Assembly (NCBI GenBank): GCA_023150945.1
Contig: JAKLJX010000006.1
Coordinates: 1 to 64,000 of the forward strand
Direction of reading: 5' to 3'
Length of the DNA stretch: 64,000 bases
Source: a bacterium
Lineage (GTDB): Bacteria > Zhuqueibacterota > Zhuqueibacteria > Zhuqueibacterales > Zhuqueibacteraceae
Both the position numbers and the translations under genes were made by a program. Of the stretch, positions 1 through 10,900 are shown in pieces; the first letter of the stretch is position 1; each line of letters begins with the position of its first letter. Under the pieces are notes generated by a model that searched no databases, was not told the origin of the DNA, and saw only the letters and a list, made by a program, of their open reading frames with translations.

Positions 1-392
1 TTGTTTTCCCACCCAACGCTCGATGCCTGAAGGCATCACTACGAGCCGCTTGTTTTCCCACCCAACGCTCGATGCCTGAAGGCATCACTACGAGCCGCTT
101 GTTTTCCCACCCAACGCTCGATGCCTGAAGGCATCACTACGAGCCGCTTGTTTTCCCACCCAACGCTCGATGCCTGAAGGCATCACTACGAGCCGCTTGT
201 TTTCCCACCCAACGCTCGATGCCTGAAGGCATCACTACGAGCCGCTTGTTTTCCCACCCAACGCTCGATGCCTGAAGGCATCACTACGAGCCGCTTGTTT
301 TCCCACCCAACGCTCGATGCCTGAAGGCATCACTACGAGCCGCTTGTTTTCCCACCCAACGCTCGATGCCTAAAGGCATTACTACAAACAGT
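1..392. repeat. 49-bp tandem repeat array, about eight units
   Basis: Seven identical 49-bp units start at 1, 50, 99, 148, 197, 246 and 295. A degenerate eighth unit starts at 344 and decays by about 392. Each unit contains the inverted repeat GATGCC-TGAA-GGCATC, so a transcript from either strand would form a row of short hairpins. The array lies 16 bases beyond the stop codon of the last PKS gene and runs off the left edge, so its full size is unknown. There are no unique spacers, so it is not CRISPR. The 49-base period does not preserve a reading frame, so a repeat protein is unlikely. Confidence 0.95.
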
Positions 393-407
393 CACTACAA
401 ACAATCT

Positions 408-3400
408 TCACATCACTTCCAGCTTGCGCTCCAGCATCGCCGCCACTTCTTCATCGGACAGGCCTTCGATTTCCGAAGCCGTCACAGTCTTGCCGTTGCC
501 CTCAGTGGCGGGAGCGGCGGCCTCCGGGGCCGGCGATGCGCCGGAGGCAAACACCATCTTCTCCAGCAGCCGAGCAATCGCCTCGATGTTGGGATAATCG
601 AAGATCAAGGTTGCGGGCAGAGAATTGGCCATGCCCAGGCCGCGCGCCAGCAAGTTGCGCAGCTCGACCGCCATCAGCGAATCGATGCCGACGTCCATCA
701 AGCGCTGGCGCCGCCCCAGTGTTTGATCGGGATCACGGCGCAACACTTTCACCACGTGCCGGCGCACATATTCGATCAACTGCTCGAAGCGCTCGGCCTC
801 CGGCAGGCTTTGCATCTGCTGCACCAGCGCCAGGCCGGCCTCTGCTGCCGCCGCTTCGCCTGCCGCGGGCAGATGGGCAGCGTGCGAGCTTGCTTGATCC
901 GCGGCAGCATGAGTCTGAACGCCGTCGCCGGCCAGCGGCATCTGGGCGAGAAAGACGTGCTGGTTCAGAATTTCCGCGGCTGAGCCGGCCTCGGGGAAAG
1001 CCGCGACCTTTTCGCAGCCGTGCTCGCGCAGCAGCGCTTGCCACTTGTCAGTCGAGAGCAGCGGATTGTCGCTGCGGAGATCGTCTTCGAACAATTGCCA
1101 GCCCTCGATCAACCCAATCGAAATGTCGAACCAGTGGGGATGATGCGTGGTCTCGTAGAGAAGCAACAGGCCGCCGGGCTTGAGCAACGACTTGGCATTC
1201 TCGATCGTGGCATGCAAGTTTTTGGTCGCATGCAACACGTTTGCCGCCACCACCACGTCGAAATCATGCGCTCCGAAGCCCTGCTCCTGCGGCGGGTTTT
1301 CGATGTTGAGAATGCCGTAGCGCAAAAACGGATAAGCGCGAAAGCGCTCAGCAGCCTGTGTGAAAAAATACTCCGACATGTCGGTGAAATAGTAAAGCGT
1401 GCGCTCCGCCGGCAGCACCGGCAGAATCGCCGCGGTGGTGCCGCCGGTGCCCGCGCCGATTTCGAGCACGCGCAGCGGCCGCGTCGAGGGCAGGGTGCGC
1501 ACCATGGCTTCCGCCAGGCTGCGGGCAATGCCGGTGTAGTAGCGCGACAACGCCCATTCGTGATACATGAAATCCGAAGTCGTGTTGGTGCCGCCGGGGA
1601 AAAGCGTTTCCAGCGGGCTTTCCTTGCCGGTGAGAATGGGCGCCAGCATGCGGCCGCAGCGTTGCAGGTATTCCAGCAAAGCCGGGATATCCGCAAAGAG
1701 AGAACCGTCCTGCGCCAGAATGGCCTCGGCGGTCAGGGCCGGCCAGGATTGGGTGCGCACGAAGTCTTCGCCGGCGCGTGCGAGCACGCCTTCGGCAGTA
1801 AGTTTCTCGAACCAGCGCTGCAGCAAATTGCGATACGTCGGCAGAACCTGAGATTGCGTCAGGCACTCCGCCACCGTGACGGCAACGCCGGTTTTTGCGA
1901 AAATGCCCAAATTCTGCAACGCCGCGATGACATACGCGCTGGTCAAACGGTCGAGACATTCCCATTTCGCGGGATACGTGTGCAATCCCAAATCCACCGG
2001 CACCTGCCGCGCTTGATGGCGGCCGGCCTCCTCCACTTCGTCCCAGCGGCTCGCCGTCTTCGGCGTGAAGCCCTGCTGCCAGACTTTTAACTCTTCGAGC
2101 CAGTAACTCTTGGGCGACATCGGATAAGCAGGCAGCGCCACCCGCCGCCGGCGATAAGGCTGATCGAAACCCGCCCAATCGACCTCGACGCCATTGACGT
2201 ACAAGCTGGCAAGGCTGTCGAGCATTTGCTCCCAATCGTCGCGGCCATTGCGCAACGAAGGCAGCCACACGCCTTCGCCCTCCGGATAACACTTTTGTCC
2301 CATCACTACCAGAATCGGCGCCGGCCCCAGCTCCACGAAAATGCGATAGCCCTGGCGGTAGAGCGCCTGCATGGCGTCAGCATAGCGCACGGTGTAACGC
2401 AGGTTGTGACGCCAATAGGCCGCATCGAGCAAATTGTTTTCGCCGACGAACTCCAGTCGCATGCTGGAAAACAGCGCCGTGGCGGGTGGCCGGTAGGTGG
2501 CGCGGCGGCACGAGGCTTCGAACTCGTCCAACACCGGTTCCACCAGCGGCGAATGAAAGGAATTGGAAACCAGCAGCGGCTTGGTTTTGATGCCCTGCGC
2601 TTCGAGCTGGCGCAGAATCTCCTGCACCGCCTGGCGCTCGCCGGAGATCACCGTACTCTCCGGCCCGTTGATCGCGGCGATCGCGACACGGTCACTGTAT
2701 GCCGCCAACGTGTCGGCCACGCGCTTTTCGTCCGCGAGAATCGAAGCCATCAGGCCGTTGTGCGGCAGGCTGTGCATCAGGCGGCCGCGCTCGCTCACGA
2801 TCATCAAGCCGTCTTCGAGACTGATCATGCCGGCCACGGTGGCGGCCACAATTTCGCCGACGCTGTGCCCCATGATCAGACCCGGCGCAATTCCCCAGGA
2901 ACGCCACAACTCAGCCAGCGCGTACTGCAAGGCAAAGGTTGCCGGCTGGGTGTAATTCGTCTGGTCGAGCAGCGCTTCATTGCCGGGCTGGGGATAAAGC
3001 ACGGACAACAGCGGCCGGTCGAGATGCGCACGCAGGATTGCCTCGCAGCGTTCGAGCGCGGCGCGAAAGACCGGTTGCGTCTCAAAAAGCCGGCGGCCCA
3101 TGTTGGCATATTGCCCGCCCTGGCCGGTGAAGAGAAAAACCACTTCCGGCCGGTTGGTGAGATCACAGCGGCCGAGCGTCAAGCCCGGCGTTTCCCTTTT
3201 TGCGAGAAAAGCAGAGAGCTTTTGCTGCAATTGCGCCGTGTCTTCTGCCACGAGGGCCAGCCGGTGATCGAAATGGGCGCGGCCGGCATTGGCGGTGAAG
3301 CAGACCTCGGTGGCCGGCAGGGTGGAATTCTCCGCCAGATGTTTGGCATAGCGGCCGGCCAGTTCCTGCAAGCTCGCGGCGCTGCGCGCCGAGAGGCTGA

Positions 3401-4841
3401 GCAAATGGCGCGACCGTTCGAGTTGATCATTGCCGGGCGCGGCGTGGTCGCGACCTTCGATGATGATATGCGCGTTGGTGCCGCTGAAGCCGAACGAACT
3501 CACCGCGCCCAGCCGCCGGCCGGCAAGCGCGGGCCACGGCGTGAGCTGCGTGGGAACCGTCAACGGCAGTTCCTGCCACGGAATATGCGGACTCATGGTG
3601 CGCAGATTCAAATGCGGCGGAATCTGGCCGTGCTGCATGGCGAGCACGACTTTGATCAAGCCCGCCACGCCGGCAGCGGTTTCGAGATGGCCGATGTTGG
3701 TCTTGATCGAGCCAATCGCCACCGGTTGAGCGAGGCTGCGCGCCTCCGCCATCACCGCGCCGAGCGCCTGCGCCTCGATGGGATCGCCCAGCGAGGTGCC
3801 GGTGCCGTGGGTTTCAACGTAGCCGATCTCCGCGGCGGTGACGCCCGCGTTTTGCAGCGCCTGGCGGATCACCGCCTTCTGCGCCGGGCCGTTGGGCGCG
3901 GTGATGCCGCTGCTGCGGCCGTCCTGATTCACCGCCGAGCCGCGAATCACCGCCAGAATATTGTCGCGATCAGCGAGGGCATCGGAAAGCCGTTTGAGCA
4001 CCACCAGCGCCGCGCCTTCGCCGCGCACGAAGCCGTCAGCGGCGGCATCGAAAGTTTTGCAGCGGCCGTCGCCGGCCATCATGTGCGCTTTGGAGAAATT
4101 GATCAGCAGCTCGGGCGCGATGATCAAATTCACGCCGCCCGCCAGCGCGAGATTGCATTCGCGCTGGCGCAAGCTGTTGCAGGCAAGGTGCACGCACACC
4201 AGCGACGAGGAGCAGGCGGTGTCCAGCGAAATGCTCGGGCCTTGCAGTCCAAAGAAATAAGAAAGCCGCCCCGAGGCGATGCTGTGCGAAGAGCCGCTGG
4301 CATAGTAGGCATCGATCTGGTTGTGCTCGAGGAACTGCATCTGCATGGCCGGATAGTCGAAGGCGGCGATGCCGATGAACACGCCGGTGCGGCTGCCCAT
4401 GAGCTGGTCGGGCGCCTGACCGGCATGCTCCAGCGCTTCCCAGGCCACGGTGAGCAGCAGCCGCTGCTGCGGATCCATGGTCATGGCTTCGCGCGGCGAG
4501 ATGCCGAAGAAATCCGCGTCGAAGTGATCGATGTGATCGAGGAAGCCGCCCCAGCGCGTCGACATTTTGCCGGGCTTGTCGGGATCGGGATCGTAGAACG
4601 AGTCGATGTTCCAGCGGTCGGGCGGCACTTCGCGAATGCCGTCCACGCCGTCACGCAACATGCGCCAGGCGGAATCGGAATCATGCGCGCCGCCGGGAAA
4701 GCGCAGGCCCATGCCGATGAGGGCAATCGGCTCATTCCTGGCCGCCTCGGCTTCGGCGAGTTTGGCTTTCAGCTCGCGAATCTCGACGAGTGCGCGCTTG
4801 ATGGGGGAGAGTTGGTCGGATTGTTCGGCAGCATTGGCCAT
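408..4841 (-). CDS. Type I polyketide synthase, module KS-AT-cMT-ACP (last in the row)
   Basis: This 1477-residue cytoplasmic enzyme carries one chain-extension module and is the last of four PKS genes by transcription order. An N-terminal helix (about 10-36) resembles a PKS docking helix. The ketosynthase has its active Cys at about 210 in DTACSSS, followed by ETHGTGT and NIGHLE. The acyltransferase has GHSVGE near residue 658 and an SFHS selectivity motif, which fits malonyl-CoA. A C-methyltransferase follows, with LEIGAGTGG near 1129. The ACP has GIDSLMAVEL with its pantetheine Ser near 1386. There is no KR, DH, ER or thioesterase, so the product should stay an alpha-methyl-beta-keto thioester on the ACP. 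The tail LSDEEVAAMLERKLEVM looks like a donor docking peptide, implying a further partner not seen here. The Shine-Dalgarno AAGGA precedes the ATG. Confidence 0.95.
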   Translation of the reverse strand: MANAAEQSDQLSPIKRALVEIRELKAKLAEAEAARNEPIALIGMGLRFPGGAHDSDSAWRMLRDGVDGIREVPPDRWNIDSFYDPDPDKPGKMSTRWGGFLDHIDHFDADFFGISPREAMTMDPQQRLLLTVAWEALEHAGQAPDQLMGSRTGVFIGIAAFDYPAMQMQFLEHNQIDAYYASGSSHSIASGRLSYFFGLQGPSISLDTACSSSLVCVHLACNSLRQRECNLALAGGVNLIIAPELLINFSKAHMMAGDGRCKTFDAAADGFVRGEGAALVVLKRLSDALADRDNILAVIRGSAVNQDGRSSGITAPNGPAQKAVIRQALQNAGVTAAEIGYVETHGTGTSLGDPIEAQALGAVMAEARSLAQPVAIGSIKTNIGHLETAAGVAGLIKVVLAMQHGQIPPHLNLRTMSPHIPWQELPLTVPTQLTPWPALAGRRLGAVSSFGFSGTNAHIIIEGRDHAAPGNDQLERSRHLLSLSARSAASLQELAGRYAKHLAENSTLPATEVCFTANAGRAHFDHRLALVAEDTAQLQQKLSAFLAKRETPGLTLGRCDLTNRPEVVFLFTGQGGQYANMGRRLFETQPVFRAALERCEAILRAHLDRPLLSVLYPQPGNEALLDQTNYTQPATFALQYALAELWRSWGIAPGLIMGHSVGEIVAATVAGMISLEDGLMIVSERGRLMHSLPHNGLMASILADEKRVADTLAAYSDRVAIAAINGPESTVISGERQAVQEILRQLEAQGIKTKPLLVSNSFHSPLVEPVLDEFEASCRRATYRPPATALFSSMRLEFVGENNLLDAAYWRHNLRYTVRYADAMQALYRQGYRIFVELGPAPILVVMGQKCYPEGEGVWLPSLRNGRDDWEQMLDSLASLYVNGVEVDWAGFDQPYRRRRVALPAYPMSPKSYWLEELKVWQQGFTPKTASRWDEVEEAGRHQARQVPVDLGLHTYPAKWECLDRLTSAYVIAALQNLGIFAKTGVAVTVAECLTQSQVLPTYRNLLQRWFEKLTAEGVLARAGEDFVRTQSWPALTAEAILAQDGSLFADIPALLEYLQRCGRMLAPILTGKESPLETLFPGGTNTTSDFMYHEWALSRYYTGIARSLAEAMVRTLPSTRPLRVLEIGAGTGGTTAAILPVLPAERTLYYFTDMSEYFFTQAAERFRAYPFLRYGILNIENPPQEQGFGAHDFDVVVAANVLHATKNLHATIENAKSLLKPGGLLLLYETTHHPHWFDISIGLIEGWQLFEDDLRSDNPLLSTDKWQALLREHGCEKVAAFPEAGSAAEILNQHVFLAQMPLAGDGVQTHAAADQASSHAAHLPAAGEAAAAEAGLALVQQMQSLPEAERFEQLIEYVRRHVVKVLRRDPDQTLGRRQRLMDVGIDSLMAVELRNLLARGLGMANSLPATLIFDYPNIEAIARLLEKMVFASGASPAPEAAAPATEGNGKTVTASEIEGLSDEEVAAMLERKLEVM

Positions 4842-4902
4842 GAGAGAATCCTTCGAATTGGTATTGGTCCGGAATTGGAAAAACCGGCTGGTGCCACTTG
4901 CC

Positions 4903-7900
4903 TCACGCGCCCTCGAGCTCTTTCAACAACAGCGCTTCGGCATCGGCGTCGGTCATTTGCTGCAACTCGGTCAGCGCCGCCTCCTGCCGGCCATTGCCTT
5001 TCTCCGACTCGGGTGCAGCTTCCAACTTGAGCACTTCGCTCGCGAGATAATCCGCCACCGCCGTGATGGTGGGATAATCGAACAACAGCGTGGCGGGCAA
5101 CGAGCGCTGCAATCCCAAACCCGAACCGATGAGATTGCGCAGCTCCACCGCCATGAGTGAATCCAAACCGAGTTTCTGCAGCGGCTGATCCTTGTCAATG
5201 GGATGGGAGGCCTCCAGGCCCAGCACTTTGGCGGCCTGCTCCTTCACATATCCTGCCAGCAGGCCGCGGCGCTTTGCGGCCGGCGCCGTTGCGAGTCGCT
5301 GCAAGATTGCGGGCGGTGGTGGCACGGCTGCGGCTGCCGTCGTGGGCGGGGGCGGCGGCGCACTCACCAATCCCGAATAGAACGCCGGCAGCGCGGCGAA
5401 TTGCCGCGCGAACACATTCCAATTCACCGGCAGCACGCCGACTTCCACGGCGTGCTCCGCCAGGATGAGCTCCAGCACCTCCAAACCCTTTTGCGGCGTG
5501 ATGACGCCGATGCCCTGGATCGAAACTCTTTCGCCGACATGCCGTGCCGCCGCTGCGCCGATTTCCGACCACGCGCCCCAGTGAATGCTGGTGCCCGCGA
5601 GTCCCCGCCGCCGGCGATGCTGCGCCAAACCGTCGAGAAAGGCGTTGGCGGCGGCGTGATTACCCTGGCCGCGCTGGCCCAACACCGAAGACATCGAGGA
5701 ATACAAGATGAAGAAGTCGAGGCCCATTCCGGCAGTGTGCCGATGCAGCAGCCAGGCGCCGTCGATTTTCGGGCCGAGCACGCTGGTGAAGCGCTGCCAA
5801 TTCTGCTGCAGCAGCGCACCGTCATCGAGCACGCCGACGGAATGAATCAAGCCGCGCAACGGCGGCAACTTTTCCCGGATCAGCGCCAGCGCCTGCCGCA
5901 CATCGGTCTCACGCGTGACGTCACCCTGCACGATCGTGAGGCTGCCACCGGCTTGCTCCATCTCCGCAATCTTCTCACGGGCAAATTCCGCAGCGCCGCT
6001 GCGGCCTATCAACACCAGATGGCGCGCGCCGCGCTCGACCAGCCACTGCGCCGTCAACAGTCCCAGGCCCGCCAAGCCGCCGGTGATCAAATACGTGGCG
6101 TCGGCATGTATCTGGATGCTGGATACTGGATGCTCGATGCTGGATACTGGATGCTCGATGCTGGATGCTGGATGCTGGATGATAGATATTGGATGCTGGA
6201 TGCTGGATGCTGGCGGTTCCTGCCGGCCGGCGGTTTGGTCCAGCCCGTCAATCGCCTCTTGCTCATTGCCCTTTGCCTCTTGCCCATCGCCCTCTGCCAC
6301 TTGCTGGCTTACAACGATCTTGCCAAAGTGGCGGCCGCTTTGCATCAAGCGAAACGCTTTCACCACTGCACGGCTGGAGAACACTTGCAGCGGCAGCGGC
6401 CGCAGGTGGCCGTCTTGAAAACCCACCATCACGTGATCGAGCATTTCTTTGATCAAGCCGGGATTCTCGGCGGCCGCGGCCGCGAGATCGATGACGTGAT
6501 AGGCACCGACGCGTTTGAAGTCATTAACCTGCGCTGCGCTCCAAATGCCGCGCTTGCCGATCTCGAGGAAACGGCCGTCATCCTTCAACACCGACAGGGT
6601 GGTGGGGATGAATTCGCCGCTGAGCGAATTGAGCACCACGTCTACGCCTTCTTCGTCGGTGAACTGCATGATCTCGTGGGCAAAGTCGAGCGAGCGTGAG
6701 TCCATGACGTAACGCACGCCGAGTTCGCGCAAGCGCTCGCGCTTTTCGCCGCTGCCGGCGGTCGCGAAGATGATGGCGCCGGCGCGTTGCGCAAGCTGCA
6801 CCGCGGCCAGGCCGACCCCGCCCGCCGCCGAATGAATCAGCACGCGTTCGCCGCGCGAGAGTTTGCCGAGATGAATGAGCGTGTAGTACGCGGTCATGAA
6901 CGCGCTCGGAATGGTGCAGGCCTCCGCGAGACTGAGCGATTCCGGCTTGGCGACGATCAAATCCGCGGCGGTGGTGACATAGTTGCCGAAGCTGCCGGCC
7001 GCAATGCCCATTACTTCCTGGCCGGGCTGGAATCCTCTGACGCCCTCGCCCAAGGCCACGATTTCACCGGCGCATTCGCCGCCGAGCGGGCCGGCTTCAC
7101 CGGGATACATGCCGAGTGCATTGAGCACATCCCTGAAATTCAATCCCGTGACGCGCACCCGAATCTCGACCTCCCCGGGGCCAGGCGGCCGGCGCGTGAC
7201 GCGGCGATAGTCCAGGCCATCGAGCACACCCGGGACCGTCGGCTGCAATTGCACCGCCTCTTCCGTGATGGCGGGATCGAGTGCCGGTGCGATTTCCCGT
7301 GCGGCCGGCGCTGCCAACACCGGCGTACTGCCGGGCACGTGGCGTATCAGCCGCGCAGCATGGCGCACGCGGCCGCGCCAGGCAATCAAATCTTCTCCAT
7401 CTTCGGCAAACAGCTCCTGCAGAAGATCGGCAATCTCGTTTGCATTTGGCGCTTCAGTCGCGGCTGCGCTTTCGCTGGCAGAACGGCGAGTAATTTCCGG
7501 ATCAAGATCGATGCGCTTGCAGCGCAATTCAGGATGCTCGAGCGCAATCACCTTGCCCAATCCCCATGCCGGCGCCTGCGTGCACGCGACCGCGGTCTGC
7601 GCGTTGCCCACGGCCTGCGCGCCGCGCGTCACCAGCCACAGCGCCGGCGCTTCGCCACCGGTTTGTTTGATCATCGCCTGCACGAGATGCAACACGCTGG
7701 CCACGCTCGCGGTTTTGGCGTGCTGCAAACTCTCCAGCGTCAAGCCTTCGATCTCAGCCGCGTCCAACGACCAAAGATGGATCACACCATTGCAGGCCCT
7801 TTGCTTCTGCGTGAAGGCCTCCTGCAACAGCCGGAGATAATCCTCGGGCTGGCCGGGCGCGAGTTGCCACCGCTGCTCACCAACTTGTTCAACAGCGGAG

Positions 7901-10900
7901 CCGGCATAAGCGAGGACGCACTGATGCTGATCACGCGCCAACGCGGCGGCGAGGCGTTCGCCCACGCCGTTTTGGTCCGCCAGGATCAACCAGTTGCGGG
8001 GCGGCGCCACAACGGCTGCGGCCGCCGCCGGCGCTTCGACCTGCGGGCCGCACGCCAGAATCAGTGCATGCTGCGCCAACGCACGACCGACCTCTGCTTT
8101 CTCTTCGGGGGCGGGCACAACCTGGGCGTCGCTGAAACGCAGCTCTGCCAGCAGGCTGAGCCAGTTCGGTTTGTCCAGCAGGGCGTAGGAACTGCGCAAA
8201 TCGCGGTCGCGAAATTTCCACCAGCCTTCGGTCAAGCCGAAGGTCAAATCGACCCAGCGCTCGCGTTCCGTGCCTTCGAGCAAAACCAGCAAGCCCTGCA
8301 CGGCCAGAAGCTGCCGCACGTGTTGCAGCGTCTGCCGCAAATCGGCGGTGGCATGCACCACATTGGCGGCAATGATGAGATCGAAAGCATGCGCGGCGAA
8401 ACCCTGCGCCTGCGGCGCTGCTTCGATATCCAGCGTTTGATATTGCACGAAGGGAAAAGCGCGAAACTTGTCCTGCGCCTTGTTCAAGAACAACGGCGAA
8501 ACGTCGGTGAAAAAATACTCGGTGCGATCGGCCGGCAGCAGGGGCAAAACAAACGCAGTGGTGCCGCCGGTGCCCGCGCCGATTTCGAGCACGCGCAGTT
8601 TGCGATCATTCGGCAGGCCGGCGAGCGCCGCTGCCACCGCCTGCGCCGCCAGCCGGTTCATCGCCTGCGTAATCGGCGAGTCTTGATAGAGCTTCTCCAA
8701 CACTGCGACGGATCCGCCCGGGAAAAGCAATTGCAGCGGATCTTGCTCGCCGCGCAACGTTCGGGCAAGCTGTTGGCCACATTTGCCGGTGAGCGCGAGT
8801 TCGGTGTTGCTCGCCGGATACGTTGCCAGCAACGTCTTAAATTGCGTCTCAGGATTGGCATAGACCGGCGGCCGTTGCACGATCCACTCGTCCTGCTGCC
8901 ACTGCAACACACCTTCCTCCGCCAGCATCTCGAGCAGGCGGTGCAGCAAGCGGCGATGCCGCTCGACCACGCCCGTTTGCTGCGCCAGCGCCGCGGTGGT
9001 GAAGCGTTGCTGCGGCTGCCACTGGCAGCCAAACTGGTGCAGCGCATGCTGGACGTAAGCCAGGCACAGCGCATCGAGCTGCGGCAGCAATTCTTCGTAA
9101 GCCGCCAGCTCGGGCGTAGCGCGCAGTTGCGGCAACAGCGAATGCACCTGCGGCAACCAGCCGTTGGGGCCGGTCAGCGCATGCGCGGCGTTCTGCGTGG
9201 CGAGCGGTTTGGTCCGCCAGGCAATCTCATAAAGCCAGCCGGTAACGTTGTCCGCGGCCAAACTCTGCAACGCTTCTGCATTCGTGCGCTTCACCAGCAC
9301 GCCGCGCAACTCGGCCACGAGCCGGCCGGCCTCGTCGTAAATGGTCACGTCGCCGGTGTAGGTCTCGCGATTCTTTTGTTCGCCCTCGCGCATGAGAATG
9401 TGGCTCATCACCTGGGCCGTGGGGCGGCCGTAGCAGCGATAGCTCTCGACGCGCAGCGGCAAATAAGTTTCATCGCTGTGTCCGTCCGCCGCCGGCCAGC
9501 CGGCAACAAAGGCCTGCAGACAGGCATCGAGCAGCGCCGGGTGAAATTGATAGGCGGACAGTTGCGGCTGCACCTCTTCCGGCGCCTGCACCTGCGCGAA
9601 GGATTCGCCGTCGCGGCGCCAGAGCTGTTGCAGGCCGCGGAATTGCGGCCCGAATTGCAGACCGCGTTCCCACAGTTGTTGATAATAGGGCGCAATCGCG
9701 AGCGCTTCGGTGCAGCGCGCGCGGATTGCCTCTTCGGCGAGTATCGCCGAGTCTGCCGGCTCAAGCTCCTTGCCGACCACCACTCTGCCGGTAACGTGAA
9801 CCTGGTGGCCGGCTTTGTCTGCTTGATGCAGGCTGATCAGTTGAAACGAAGCGGTGCCCGGCGCTTCCGGCGTGAAGATGAGTTGAATGGTGCGCGCTTC
9901 CTGCTCCGTGAGCACCAGGGGCTCGCGCAGCGTGATTTCTTCGAGAGCGTGCTTCTGGCCGGCAAACGCGGCTTGGGCACCCGCCAGCACCATTTCAAGA
10001 TAGCCGGTGAGCGGCAGCACCACCAGGCCGTGCACTTGGTGATCGGCGAAATAGGAATAGTGCGCGGTGCTCAGTTGCGACTCGAAAACGATTTCCTTCA
10101 ACAACGGGGAGCGCGTTTGCCGCTGCAGCAAAGGATGAATGTCCGAGACCGGCTGCGTGTGCCTGCCGTTGCGGCGCGCGCCTTGGTCGACCCAATAGCG
10201 TTTGTTTTGGAAGGGATAGGTCGGCAATTCCACGCGGCGGCGGGCATCGTCGCGATCGAAGCCCTGCCAATCCAGCTCGAGGCCGCAGGCAAACAGTCCG
10301 CCGGCGCTTTCGAGCATCTGCTGCCAGTCTTCGCGATCCTTGCGCAACGAGGCAAACCAATGCCCGAAGTCTTCCGGCGTGAACCGGCGCGCCATGCCGA
10401 GCAGCGTGGGATTGGGTCCGAGTTCGACGAAGTACTCGCAGCCCAGGCTGTAGAGCGTCTGCATGGCTTGATGGAATTGCACCGGCTCGCGCAGATGGCG
10501 GCGCCAGTAGTCGGCATCCACCACCTGCGTAATCTCACGGCCGGTGAGCGTGGAAACCACCCGCATGCGGCCGGGTGAGAATTTGACTTCCGCGGCCACC
10601 CGGGTGAATCGGTCGAGCGCCGGCTCGATGAACGGAGAATGAAACGCATTCGAAATCGCGAGGCGGCGAACATTGACGCCGGCACGCTCGAAATGCTGCA
10701 ACACCTCTTCGACATTCTCCTTGATGCCCGAGATCACGACGCTGTCCGGCCCGTTGATCGCGGCGATGCAGACCTGGTCGCCGTGCGGCGCGAGCGCCTG
10801 GCGCACGCGTTCTGCGCTGGTTTGCACCGAGGCCATTTTGCCCACCGCCGGCAAATCCTGGGTGATCAAGCCGCGCGTGGCCACCAGCTTGACCGCATCT

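Noticed and set aside
1-392. CRISPR array
   Set aside because: The units follow one another directly with no variable spacers; it is a plain tandem repeat.
2226-5030. Plus-strand open frame of 934 codons
   Set aside because: Same reason; it covers the reverse strand of two PKS genes and the gap between them.
6787-10578. Plus-strand open frame of 1263 codons opposite the PKS
   Set aside because: It is antisense to conserved KS, AT, DH and cMT motifs. High-GC sequence commonly leaves such long empty frames, and its translation is Arg/Ala/Gln/His-rich with no domains.
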